A stretch of 49,426 nucleotides of DNA from Streptomyces sp. sk2.1. GTDB lineage: Bacteria > Actinomycetota > Actinomycetes > Streptomycetales > Streptomycetaceae. Numbering within the stretch: the stretch's first letter is position 1; each line of letters begins with the position of its first letter. Shown here one piece after another: positions 42,021-49,426 of this stretch. The notes under the pieces are model-generated. The model made no database searches. It was not told where the DNA came from and worked only from the letters and a program-made list of their open reading frames with translations. The translations under genes and the position numbers were made by a program. Where the stretch lies: contig NZ_RDBO01000020.1 in assembly GCF_008120935.1 (NCBI RefSeq), positions 995,050 through 1,044,475 of the forward strand, in the 5' to 3' direction.

Positions 42021-42886
42021 GGACGGGAGTGCGGGTTCCGGGGTGGGTGATCGGGGGCGTGATGGCGGCCGAGGTGGCTCTGGCGGGCTGCCTCCTGGCC
42101 GGGGTCCGGATACCGGGGGCGGTGCTGCTCGCGGCCGAGGCCCTGGTGGTGACCGTGTTCGGGTTCGAGTGCGCGGTGTTGTGGCGGCTCCTGCGTGCGG
42201 GGCGGCGGGCCGGGCTCGGGTGGCCGGAGGCGCTGCGGGCGGCGCTGCGCGACGCCGTACCGGTGCCGGTGCGCCGGCTCGTCGGGCACGAGGCGCGGGC
42301 CCTGCACAGCCTCGGGCTGTGGCTGCTGCGCCGGCGGCACGCCGTGCCCGAGGGTGCCGTCGCCGCCCCGTACACGGGGCCGCAGACGGCGATGATGTAC
42401 GGCCTGCTCTTCGTCTCCGTGGTCGAGACGGTGATGCTGGCGCTGCTGGTCCCGTGGCCGCTCGTGCACGGGGTGCTGCTCGTGGTCGACGTGTACGGGG
42501 TGGTGTTCGTCCTGGCGCTGCACGCCTCGTGCGTGACCCGGCCGCACGTGGTGGGCGCCGACGGGGCGCTGCGCATCCGCTACGGCGGGCTGTTCGACCT
42601 GCGGGTTCCCGCCGGGGCGGTCGCCGGGGCGCGGGTCGAGCGGCGCTTCCCCGAAGGTGGACCGGTCCGGCCGGGGCCGGACGGGTCGCTCGATCTCGCC
42701 GTGGGCGGACAGACGACCGTGAGCGTGGAACTGACCGCTCCGGTGGAGTACGTACGGCCGCTGGGCGGGCGCGGGCTGGCGCGGACGGTCCGGTTCCACG
42801 CGGACGACCCGGGCGCCGTCGTGGCCGCGCTCACGCGGGGACGAACAGCGCCTTCGCCGATCCAGGGTCCGCCCGGTCCAGCCTGA
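42017..42886 (+). CDS. Membrane protein of unknown function in merR operon
   Basis: 289 residues: two N-terminal helices (about 10-60), a basic loop, two more helices (about 120-175, MMYGLLFVSVVETVMLALLV), then a cytosolic beta-rich domain (about 180-270, DGALRIRYGGLFDLRVPAGAVAGARV) resembling bacterial PH-like folds. No enzyme motif. Translation is coupled to merR. Its last 56 nt overlap the 3' end of the convergent exoribonuclease gene. It may be a drug- or envelope-stress membrane sensor; unproven. Confidence 0.8.
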   Translation: MRTGVRVPGWVIGGVMAAEVALAGCLLAGVRIPGAVLLAAEALVVTVFGFECAVLWRLLRAGRRAGLGWPEALRAALRDAVPVPVRRLVGHEARALHSLGLWLLRRRHAVPEGAVAAPYTGPQTAMMYGLLFVSVVETVMLALLVPWPLVHGVLLVVDVYGVVFVLALHASCVTRPHVVGADGALRIRYGGLFDLRVPAGAVAGARVERRFPEGGPVRPGPDGSLDLAVGGQTTVSVELTAPVEYVRPLGGRGLARTVRFHADDPGAVVAALTRGRTAPSPIQGPPGPA

Positions 42887-44273
42887 CCCGCAGCCGCTCC
42901 CCCAGCGGGAGCTTGGTGTCGCCGCCGTCGATCCGGGCGACGACCGCCGGGTCGACGACGTGGACGGTGCCGACGGTGGGCTCCTGGTCCTTCACGTCGA
43001 CCACGTACCCGTCGAAGACCTCGCCGACCCGGTCCTTGAGCAGGGCCGCCTCGACCAGGTCCACGCATTCGCGCTCCACGGTGTTGGCCCGCGCCGTCCC
43101 GCCCGCCATCTCCTTCGGCAGGCCGGGCAGTGCGGAGAGGACCCACTCGGGCGGGTTCCGGTCGGCGTCGGCGGCGAGGCACAGTTCGGCCGCGTACCGG
43201 TCGACGAGCCGGCGCAGCGGGGCGGTGCAGTGCGTGTAGAGGTCGGCGACGGCGGCGTGGACGGCGGGGACCGGGAGTTCGCCGTGCTCGAAGACGGTGT
43301 ACCCGGCACCGCGCAGCAGAGTGGTGCACTCCTGGAGGAACGCGGCGTGGTCGCCCCTGCGCGGGTCGAGGGAACGGACGAGCCGCGCGTACGGGACGTG
43401 GTGCGGCCAGTCGATGCGCAGTGCCTCGGCCGAGCGGCGGAGCCGGGCCACGGCGCCGTCCGGGGCGACCGGCAGGGTCCGCAGGATGCCGGTGCCGGTC
43501 TCCTCCATGAGGTGGGCGGCGACCATGCCGGTCAGCAGGGAGATCTGGGCGTTCCACGCCTCGGTGGGCAGCGGGGCGCGGTAGGCGAGGCCGTACGTGC
43601 CGTGGCGCTCGACGATCTCCTGTTCGGGCACGTCGAGGGAGATGCCGCCGCGGGCGGTCTCCTGCTCCTGGCGGAGCCGTCCGACGTCCCGGAGCAGGGC
43701 CAGGGATTCCTCGGCGGTGCCGGTGTCGATCTGCCGCTGGACTCCGGCGTAGTCGAGCCGGGCGCGGCTGCGGACGAGGGCCCGGCGCACCGAGGTGGTG
43801 ACGACGGCGCCCTCGGCGTCGAGGTCGATCCGCCAGAGCACGGCGGGACGGGCGCCTCCCGGCAGGAGGCTGGCGGCGTCCTCGGAGAGCGATGCGGGAT
43901 GGAGCGGAACCTTGCCGTCGGGGAAGTAGAGGGTCGTCACCCGGCGGTGGGCCTCGGCGTCGAGCGCGCCGCCGGGGCGCACGAAGGCGGCGACGTCGGC
44001 GATGGCGTAGTGCACCCGGTAGCCGTGCCTGCGGCGTTCGAGGTGCATGGCCTGGTCGAGGTCGGTCGACCCGGGCGGATCGATGGTGAGGAACGGCAGG
44101 TCCGTCGCGTCCTCGTGGGCCCGGACCGCCGGGTCCCCGGCCGCCCGGTCCGCTTCGGCGAGGACGTCGGGCGGGAAGCCGTCGGGCAGGTCCAGTTCGG
44201 TGCGCAGTCCGCGCAGGGCCGCCCCCAGCGAGGTGTCGGCCGGTCCGGTCATGCGGAGGTGGCGGCGGGGCAT
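42831..44273 (-). CDS. RNB-domain exoribonuclease (RNase II/R family)
   Basis: 480 residues. RNB core: FLTIDPPGSTDLDQAMHLERR (metal-binding Asp cluster), YAIADVAAFVRPGGALDAEA, YFPDGKVPLHPASLSEDAASLLPGG and, late, THCTAPLRRLVDRYAAELCL. A short OB-like C-terminal region follows; the classical cold-shock domains at the N-terminus are missing, so the protein is shorter than E. coli RNase II/R, as is usual for actinobacterial members. ATG 44273 is 6 nt after TACGCT (44280-44285 complement), thus leaderless; longer upstream openings are not supported. Degrades RNA 3' to 5'. Confidence 0.93.
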   Translation of the reverse strand: MPRRHLRMTGPADTSLGAALRGLRTELDLPDGFPPDVLAEADRAAGDPAVRAHEDATDLPFLTIDPPGSTDLDQAMHLERRRHGYRVHYAIADVAAFVRPGGALDAEAHRRVTTLYFPDGKVPLHPASLSEDAASLLPGGARPAVLWRIDLDAEGAVVTTSVRRALVRSRARLDYAGVQRQIDTGTAEESLALLRDVGRLRQEQETARGGISLDVPEQEIVERHGTYGLAYRAPLPTEAWNAQISLLTGMVAAHLMEETGTGILRTLPVAPDGAVARLRRSAEALRIDWPHHVPYARLVRSLDPRRGDHAAFLQECTTLLRGAGYTVFEHGELPVPAVHAAVADLYTHCTAPLRRLVDRYAAELCLAADADRNPPEWVLSALPGLPKEMAGGTARANTVERECVDLVEAALLKDRVGEVFDGYVVDVKDQEPTVGTVHVVDPAVVARIDGGDTKLPLGERLRVRLDRADPGSAKALFVPA

Positions 44274-44454
44274 GGACCGAGCGTAGGCCGGAGCCGGACG
44301 GGCGGCATCCCGGGCGGGCCCGTCGTCTCCGTACGCGGTTCTCGCACGTCGTCTCCATGCGTCGTCGTTCCCGTACGTCGTCCCCCGCGCCTCCCCGTAC
44401 GCTGGCGCGGGGGCCCGGACCCGCCCCCGCCCGTGCGTACGAAGGAGAACCGCC

Positions 44455-45255
44455 GTGCTCGTGCTGTTGCCGCCCTCCGAGGGAAAGGCCGCCTCGGGGC
44501 GCGGTGCGCCCCTGAAGCCGGAGTCGCTGTCGCTGCCGGGCCTGGCGGCGGCGCGGGCCGCGGTCCTCGACGAGCTGGTCGAGCTGTGCGCGGCGGACGA
44601 GGAGAAGGCCCGCGAGGTGCTCGGGCTGAGCGAGGGGCTGCGCGGCGAGGTCGCGAAGAACGTGGAGCTGCGCACGGCCGGGACGCGTCCGGCCGGGGAG
44701 ATCTACACGGGGGTGCTGTACGACGCGCTGGACCTGGCCTCCCTGGACACGGCGGCCAAGCGGCGGGCGAGCGGCTCGCTGCTGGTCTTCTCCGGGCTGT
44801 GGGGCGCGGTGCGGGTGGGGGACCGGATTCCCTCGTACCGCTGCTCGATGGGGGTGAAGCTGCCGGGGCTGGGCGCGCTCGGGGCGTACTGGCGCGGCCC
44901 GATGGCGCAGGTGATGCCGGAGGCGGCCGGGGACGGGCTCGTCCTGGACCTGCGGTCCTCCGCCTACACCGCGGCCTGGAAGCCGAAGGGCGAGGTCGCG
45001 GAGCGCACGGCGAGCGTGCGGGTACTGCACTCGCAGCTGGTGGACGGGGTGGAGAAGCGGTCGGTGGTCAGCCACTTCAACAAGGCGACGAAGGGACGGA
45101 TCGTCCGCGACCTGCTGATCGCGGGCGCGCGTCCGAAGGGGCCCGCCGAGCTGGTGGAGGCGTTGCGCGACCTGGGGTACGCCGTGGAGGCCGAGGCGCC
45201 CGCGCGGGCCGGGCGGGCCTGGTCGATCGATGTCGTGGTGACGGAGATCCACTGA
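44455..45255 (+). CDS. yaaA: Peroxide stress protein YaaA (DUF328)
   Basis: 266 residues, complete family pattern: LVLLPPSEGKA at the start, TRPAGEIYTGVLYDALD, LLVFSGLWGAVRVGDRIPSYRCSMGVKLP, and VVSHFNKATKGRIVRDLL. In E. coli YaaA lowers intracellular free iron under peroxide stress and has a DNA-binding helix-hairpin-helix fold. GTG 44455 has GAAGGAGA upstream. The iron link recalls the heme/iron island, but it stands alone here with its own promoter. Confidence 0.95.
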   Translation: MLVLLPPSEGKAASGRGAPLKPESLSLPGLAAARAAVLDELVELCAADEEKAREVLGLSEGLRGEVAKNVELRTAGTRPAGEIYTGVLYDALDLASLDTAAKRRASGSLLVFSGLWGAVRVGDRIPSYRCSMGVKLPGLGALGAYWRGPMAQVMPEAAGDGLVLDLRSSAYTAAWKPKGEVAERTASVRVLHSQLVDGVEKRSVVSHFNKATKGRIVRDLLIAGARPKGPAELVEALRDLGYAVEAEAPARAGRAWSIDVVVTEIH

Positions 45256-45308
45256 TCCGTCGGTCCTTCGGGCCTTCGGTCCCGTGCGGGGGCCGCCAGA
45301 ACCCTGGC

Positions 45309-45335
45309 GTTGCAACATGCGCAACACTCGTTGCG
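45309..45335. promoter_or_regulatory. Nested palindromic operator upstream of eda
   Basis: GTTGCAAC (45309-45316, perfect palindrome), TGCGCA (45318-45323) and CGCAAC-ACTC-GTTGCG (45320-45335, perfect arms) lie in tandem and end where the -35 of the eda promoter would be. Three G/C-TTGC half-sites suggest cooperative binding of an IclR- or GntR-like regulator, identity unknown. Confidence 0.6.
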
Positions 45336-45366
45336 TGTAGTGCGGGTCGCGCGGCAGGATGGCCGC

Positions 45367-46014
45367 ATGACCTCCTCTGCCTCCTCCCCCGCCCCTGCCG
45401 CCTCCGTGCTGGATCTGGCCCCCGTCGTCCCCGTGGTCGTCCTGGAGGACGCCGCCGACGCGGTGCCGCTCGCCCGCGCCCTGGTCGCGGGCGGGCTCCC
45501 GGCCATCGAGGTGACGTTGCGGACCCCGGCGGCCCTGGCCGCGATCGAGGCGATCGCGGCCGAGGTGCCGGACGCGGTGGTCGGCGCCGGCACGGTGATC
45601 TCCGTGCGGAACGTCGCCGACACGGTCGCCGCGGGAGCCCGGTTCCTGGTCAGCCCCGGCTGGACGGAACGGCTGCTGGACGCGATGAAGGCGTCGGGGG
45701 TGCCGTTCCTGCCGGGCGTCTCGACGACGTCCGAGGTGGTCGCGCTGCTGGAGCGCGGGGTCACCGAGATGAAGTTCTTCCCGGCCGAGGCGGCCGGCGG
45801 CACGGCCTATCTGAAGTCGCTCGCCCCGCCGCTGCCGCAGGCCCGGTTCTGTCCGACGGGCGGCATCTCGCCCGCCTCCGCGCCGTCGTACCTGGCACTG
45901 CCCAACGTCGGCTGCGTGGGCGGCAGTTGGATGCTCCCGGCGGACGCGGTGGCGGCGAAGGACTGGGCGCGGGTGGAGCGGCTGGCGAGCGAGGCGGCGG
46001 CCCTGCGCGGCTGA
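45367..46014 (+). CDS. eda: 2-keto-3-deoxy-6-phosphogluconate aldolase
   Basis: 215 residues of class I KDPG/KHG aldolase. IEVTLRTPAAL contains the catalytic Glu and Arg; GAGTVISV; LVSPGW; FLPGVSTTSE; EMKFFPAEAAGG holds the Schiff-base Lys; FCPTGGISP binds phosphate. Splits KDPG to pyruvate and glyceraldehyde-3-phosphate. No edd neighbour is seen, so it may serve uronate or sugar-acid catabolism. ATG 45367 lies 6 nt after CAGGAT, so the transcript is probably leaderless; a cluster of palindromes upstream suggests regulation. Confidence 0.95.
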   Translation: MTSSASSPAPAASVLDLAPVVPVVVLEDAADAVPLARALVAGGLPAIEVTLRTPAALAAIEAIAAEVPDAVVGAGTVISVRNVADTVAAGARFLVSPGWTERLLDAMKASGVPFLPGVSTTSEVVALLERGVTEMKFFPAEAAGGTAYLKSLAPPLPQARFCPTGGISPASAPSYLALPNVGCVGGSWMLPADAVAAKDWARVERLASEAAALRG

Positions 46015-46349
46015 TTTCCCCCACCCGCCCCTTCCCGGACCCGGGGCTCTGTCCCGGACCCGGGGCTCCACCCGGGACCCCCGGGGGCGGGGTGAGAGCG
46101 TGGCACCCCAGCGCCCCCACGGAGGCAACGGCTTCGCGCAGCCGGGGAAGCCGCTGCGACGGCCCCGCCGAAGCGGAAGTCGCTCCGGTGCCCCGCCGGG
46201 AAGCCGCCGCATCCGCCCAGGAGCCGCCGCTCACCACCCACCTCGAACTCGGCGTGACACTCAGCACCCGAAGCGTCACGTTCCCGCGCACGCACCACCC
46301 CGCACCCGGACCAGGACGGGAGCCGGGGTGACGCTCCGGCGCACCCGGC
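46015..46349. other. 335-bp non-coding gap with GC-rich repeats
   Basis: No supported gene. It starts with two direct copies of CCCGGACCCGGGGCTC (46034-46049 and 46053-46068) followed by a partly complementary CCCGGGACCCCCGGGGG, a hairpin-forming extragenic repeat type common in Streptomyces, likely terminating both eda and the convergent operon. Confidence 0.6.
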
Positions 46350-47699
46350 TCACCTCAGGTGCGAGGTGTCGTTCAGCAGCCGGACCGACGCGTTCCCGTC
46401 CGCGTAGTACGCCACCGCGGAGACCGAGGCCGCCGAGAGCTCCATGCGGAACATGGCCTCCGGCGGGGCGCCCAGGGCCAGCCGGACCAGGGTCTTGATC
46501 GGCGTCACGTGGGTGACCAGGAGGACCGTGCGGCCCGCGTAGCGGGTGGTGAGGCGGTCCCGGGTCGCCGCGACGCGGCGGGCCACCTCGGCGAAGCTCT
46601 CCCCGCCGCCGGTGGGGGCCGCCTTCGCGGAGCCGAGCCAGGCGTCCAGGTCGGCGCCGTGACGTTCGCGCACCTCGGCGAAGGTCAGCCCCTCCCAGGC
46701 ACCGAAGTCCGTCTCGCGCAGACCGTCCTCGATCCGGACCTCCAGACCGAGCCGGGCCGCGACCGCGCCCGCCGTCTCGCGGCAGCGGCGCAGCGGGGAG
46801 CTGACGATCTCCTCGATCGTGCCGCGGGCGGCCAGCGCGCCCGCGATGAGTTCGGCCTGCCGACGGCCGACCGCCGAGAGTTCGGGATCGCTGCCGCCGC
46901 TGCCCGAGAACCGCTTCTCGGGGGTGAGCGCCGTCTCGCCGTGCCGGAGCAGCACGAAGGTGGCGGGCGCGCCGAGATCGGGCGCCGCCGCCCAGCCCAC
47001 CTGGGGCGCTGTGGTGGCGGCTGCCGCCGGAGCGGTGTCCGTCGGGGCCGTACTCGTCGCAGCGGCCCGTGCCGGACCCGCCGCGTCCGCCGGAGCCGTG
47101 GCGTCCGGCGCCGCGCCCGTGCGGCCGGCCAGGGCGGCGCGGGCCCTTGCCGCACCCGCCGCCGCGTCGCCGGGCGGTCCGGAGACCGGCGGCAGGTCCA
47201 TCGCCGCCCCGGACCCACGGGTGTCGAGGGAGGCCGTCGAGGCCGACGGCTCCCACTGCTCGCCGCGCCTGCCCGCGTCCATCGCCTCGTTGGCGAGCCG
47301 GTCCGCGTGCTTGTTCTTCTCGCGCGGGATCCACTCGTAGGTGACGGCGGAGGGCGGCAGGATCCTGGCGGCCTCCGCCGCGAGCGGCTTCATGTCGGGG
47401 TGCTTGATCTTCCAGCGGCCCGACATCTGTTCCACGACCAGCTTGGAGTCCATCCGGACCCGCACCCGGAGCGCGCCGTCCGCCGAGGCGTCCGGCACCA
47501 GCGCCCTCGCCGCCTTCAGACCCGCGATGAGGCCCTTGTACTCGGCGACGTTGTTCGTCGCGACGCCGATGTACTCGGCGGCCTCGGCGAGGGTCTCCCC
47601 CGTCACCGGGTCGATGACGACCGCTCCGTAACCGGCGGGCCCCGGGTTGCCCCGGGACCCCCCGTCGGCCTCGACGACGAACTGGCGCGGCTGGGTCAT
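46350..47699 (-). CDS. Bifunctional RNase HI / histidine phosphatase
   Basis: 449 residues. The N-terminal RNase HI (1-140) has all four acidic residues: D12 (EADGGSRGNPG), E53 (NVAEYKGL), D84 (VRMDSKLV) and D133 (HADRLAN); it removes RNA from RNA:DNA hybrids. A ~95-residue Ala/Pro/Thr linker leads to a histidine phosphatase domain (about 245-440) with LLRHGET (RHG 252-254), SPLRRCRETA, and VTHVTPIK. The same fusion is known from S. coelicolor SCO2299 and M. tuberculosis Rv2228c, where the second domain has CobC-like or acid phosphatase activity. The ATG overlaps the upstream stop (TAATG). Confidence 0.97.
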   Translation of the reverse strand: MTQPRQFVVEADGGSRGNPGPAGYGAVVIDPVTGETLAEAAEYIGVATNNVAEYKGLIAGLKAARALVPDASADGALRVRVRMDSKLVVEQMSGRWKIKHPDMKPLAAEAARILPPSAVTYEWIPREKNKHADRLANEAMDAGRRGEQWEPSASTASLDTRGSGAAMDLPPVSGPPGDAAAGAARARAALAGRTGAAPDATAPADAAGPARAAATSTAPTDTAPAAAATTAPQVGWAAAPDLGAPATFVLLRHGETALTPEKRFSGSGGSDPELSAVGRRQAELIAGALAARGTIEEIVSSPLRRCRETAGAVAARLGLEVRIEDGLRETDFGAWEGLTFAEVRERHGADLDAWLGSAKAAPTGGGESFAEVARRVAATRDRLTTRYAGRTVLLVTHVTPIKTLVRLALGAPPEAMFRMELSAASVSAVAYYADGNASVRLLNDTSHLR

Positions 47700-48442
47700 T
47701 ACAGGCCCGACTCCGCCGTGCGGACCAGGATGCGGCGGCAGTTCTCGCAGCGCAGCACGGTGTCCGGGGCCGCCGCCTTCACCTCGTTGATCTCGGTGAT
47801 GTTCAGTTCGAGGCGGCAGCCCTCGCAGCGGCGCTGGTAGAGGCGGGCCGCGCCGACGCCGCCCTGCTGCTCGCGGAGCTTGTCGTACAGCTTCAGCAGG
47901 TCCGCGGGGACGGAACCGGCGACGACCTCGCGCTCCTTGGTCACCGTCGCGACCTCGGCGTCGAGCTCCCTGGTCGCGGCGTCGCGGCGGGCGGTCGCGT
48001 CGTCGACCTTGGCCTGGACGGCGGAGACCCGGTCGGACAGCTCGGTGACGCGCTCCTGGGCGGACTCGCGGCGCTCCATCACTTCGAGGACGACGTCCTC
48101 CAGGTCGCCCTGGCGCTTGGCCAGCGAGGCGATCTCGCGCTGGAGGCTCTCCAGGTCCTTCGGCGAGGTGATCGCGCCGGAGTCGAGGCGCTGCTGGTCG
48201 CGGGCGGCGCGCTGGCGCACCTGGTCGACGTCCTGCTCCGCCTTGGTCTGCTCGCGGGCGGTGTCGCTCTCCTCGGTCTGCGAGGCGACCAGCAGGTCGC
48301 GCAGCTGCGCGAGGTCGCTGGTGAGCGACTCGATCTCGGCGTGCTCGGGCAGCGACTTGCGCCGGTGCGCGAGCTGGGACAGGCGTACGTCGAGGGCCTG
48401 GACGTCGAGGAGTCGGATCTGGTCGGCGGGCGCGGCGTTCAG
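47699..48442 (-). CDS. Coiled-coil zinc-ribbon protein (CT398/Rv2229c-like), CTG start
   Basis: 247 residues: a long antiparallel coiled-coil (about 15-190) and a C-terminal zinc ribbon with two CxxC knuckles (RCEGCRLELN and RCENCRRILV). Homologues sit between Nif3 and RNase H genes across Actinobacteria; nucleic-acid or RNA-polymerase binding is suspected. The N-terminus NAAPADQIRLLDVQALD is preceded by CTG, whose TG is shared with the Nif3 stop (CTGA). GGAG stands 7 nt before CTG, and no ATG, GTG or TTG occurs nearby in frame. So a rare CTG start is the best reading. Confidence 0.9.
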   Translation of the reverse strand: MNAAPADQIRLLDVQALDVRLSQLAHRRKSLPEHAEIESLTSDLAQLRDLLVASQTEESDTAREQTKAEQDVDQVRQRAARDQQRLDSGAITSPKDLESLQREIASLAKRQGDLEDVVLEVMERRESAQERVTELSDRVSAVQAKVDDATARRDAATRELDAEVATVTKEREVVAGSVPADLLKLYDKLREQQGGVGAARLYQRRCEGCRLELNITEINEVKAAAPDTVLRCENCRRILVRTAESGL

Positions 48443-49281
48443 TTGGGGGCTCCAGAAGAGTGGTGGGTGGTGGTGGTCCAGGGGTCGGTGACCTGCTTCG
48501 AGACGTGGACCCGCAGGTCCCATCCGTGGCGGTCGGAAATCGCGTCGAGCTGCGCTGCGGCCTGCTCGCACCAGGGCCACTCGGTGGCCCAGTGGGCGGC
48601 GTCGACCAGGCCGAGCCGGGAGTGCTGGACGGCCTCGGAGGCCGGGTGGTGGCGCAGGTCGGCGGTGAGGAAGGCGTCGACGCCCGCGGCGCGCACCGCG
48701 TCGAAGAGGCTGTCGCCGGAGCCGCCGCTGACCGCGACGGTGCGCACCGTCGCCGCCGGGTCGCCCGCGAGCCGGATGCCCTGCGCGGTGGCGGGCAGCC
48801 GGGCGGCGGCGCGGGCGGCGAACTCGGCCAGGGTCTCGGGGTGGTCGAGCACGCAGATCCGGCCGAGTCCGCGGCGGCCCTCCGGGTCGGACGGGTCCGG
48901 CACGAGCGGGCCCTCGACGCGGAGGTCGAGCGCGCCGGCCAGCGCGTCGGAGACGCCCGGGTCGGCGGTGTCGGCGTTGGTGTGGGCGACGTGCAGCGCG
49001 ATGTCGCGCTTGATGAGGGTGTGCACGACCCGGCCCTTGAAGGTGTCGGCCGCGACCGTCGTCGTACCCCGCAGGTAGAGCGGGTGGTGGGTGACGATCA
49101 GCTGGGCGCCGAGCCGGATCGCCTCGTCGGCGATCTCCTGGACGGGGTCGACGGCGAACAGCACCCGGTCGACCTCGGCACCGGGGTCTCCGCACACGGT
49201 GCCGACCGCGTCCCAGCTCTCGGCCCTCCCGGGCGGCCAGAGGGCGTCGAGTTCGGCGAGGACATCAGACAGACGGGGCAC
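48439..49281 (-). CDS. Nif3-like dinuclear metal center protein
   Basis: 280 residues, the DUF34/NIF3 family: GTVCGDPGAEVDRVLFAVDP, LIVTHHPLYLRG (metal-binding HH), LHVAHTNADTADPG, VAVSGGSGDSLF, AFLTADLRHHPASEA. It probably acts as a metal-dependent hydrolase (some members act as GTP cyclohydrolase I type 2 homologues, activity uncertain). GTG 49281 follows TAGCCT (49288-49293 complement) by 6 nt, giving a leaderless mRNA; the in-frame TTG at 49287 would directly abut the -10 box. First gene of the Nif3 - zinc-ribbon - RNase H operon. Confidence 0.92.
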   Translation of the reverse strand: MPRLSDVLAELDALWPPGRAESWDAVGTVCGDPGAEVDRVLFAVDPVQEIADEAIRLGAQLIVTHHPLYLRGTTTVAADTFKGRVVHTLIKRDIALHVAHTNADTADPGVSDALAGALDLRVEGPLVPDPSDPEGRRGLGRICVLDHPETLAEFAARAAARLPATAQGIRLAGDPAATVRTVAVSGGSGDSLFDAVRAAGVDAFLTADLRHHPASEAVQHSRLGLVDAAHWATEWPWCEQAAAQLDAISDRHGWDLRVHVSKQVTDPWTTTTHHSSGAPN

Positions 49282-49382
49282 AAGCAAAGGCTACCTGCCC
49301 TCCATGGCCCGCCGTCCATGGCTCCGGCGACCCTCGCGGGCGGCCGCGGCCCGCACGGCACCGCCCGCCGCGCCGGTACCGC

Positions 49383-49412
49383 GCCCCGGACCCGCCCCGG
49401 ACCCGCCCCGGA
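49383..49412. repeat. Short tandem repeat, ~10-nt period
   Basis: GCCCCGGACC recurs about three times in a row (the last copy degenerate) at the right edge. No gene is seen between 49294 and 49426. Confidence 0.5.
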
Positions 49413-49426
49413 GCACGGTCCGGGGC

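Noticed and set aside
42580..46212. 1210-aa minus-strand and 1123-aa plus-strand open frames
   Set aside because: Low-complexity Arg/Gly/Pro translations antisense or out of frame to RNB, yaaA and eda; typical high-GC shadows.
1..49426. CRISPR array, tRNA, insertion sequence or prophage
   Set aside because: No regularly spaced repeats, cloverleaf sequences, transposase/integrase motifs or phage genes were seen.

Overview
The window is a piece of a Streptomyces-type actinobacterial chromosome. GC is very high throughout with strong third-position GC, GTG/TTG starts are common, lipoprotein and Tat signals are frequent, and many genes have a TANNNT -10 box 6-8 nt before the start codon (leaderless transcription). 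From memory, the gene order resembles the S. coelicolor SCO226x-SCO230x interval (DyP peroxidase near SCO2276, RNase H/phosphatase SCO2299); this was not checked.

Region 1 (1-2.95 kb): the 3' end of an unidentified gene, an MFS exporter, a small hypothetical gene and a type I methionine aminopeptidase. Region 2 (3.1-13.0 kb) is the functional core, an iron and heme acquisition island under iron-box (DmdR/IdeR-type) control. It holds heme oxygenase, a two-domain HtaA heme-binding surface protein, a HmuTUV-type hemin ABC transporter, then an EfeO-EfeB(DyP)-EfeU ferrous iron/heme module followed by a lipoprotein. Three iron boxes lie upstream of the three transcription units. Heme would be captured at the surface, imported by HmuTUV and opened by the oxygenase, while EfeUOB supplies elemental iron. 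Two joints in this island look recently damaged: the heme oxygenase 3' end and the efeU/lipoprotein junction.

Region 3 (13.1-18.2 kb): a PrimPol-like protein, a TetR repressor with a perfect palindromic operator, dimethylargininase, an Rsm22-like ribosome methyltransferase and a beta-propeller-like secreted or anchored protein. Region 4 (18.4-28.9 kb): an unknown protein, a Bcr/CflA drug exporter with a 93-bp perfect inverted duplication at its 3' end, a Gfo/Idh/MocA oxidoreductase, Tat-exported PhoD, an SDR, a lamin-tail-domain protein, a PhzF-like protein, a GNAT-IMPase fusion with altered metal ligands, a glyoxalase-fold protein and a metallophosphoesterase.

Region 5 (29-39.9 kb) is signalling: a PAS-GAF-SpoIIE-HATPase phosphatase preceded by two candidate small ORFs, an HxlR/SDR divergent pair, a SUKH protein, and a two-component system whose kinase and NarL-type regulator flank an ABC exporter. 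A 5'-truncated gene remnant follows. Region 6 (40-49.4 kb): RNase P RNA (rnpB), Uma2, a MerR regulator with a 19-bp-spacer promoter, an RNB exoribonuclease, YaaA, KDPG aldolase, and the Nif3 / zinc-ribbon / RNase H-phosphatase operon, in which the zinc-ribbon gene appears to start with CTG.

No tRNA, rRNA, CRISPR array, insertion sequence or prophage was seen.
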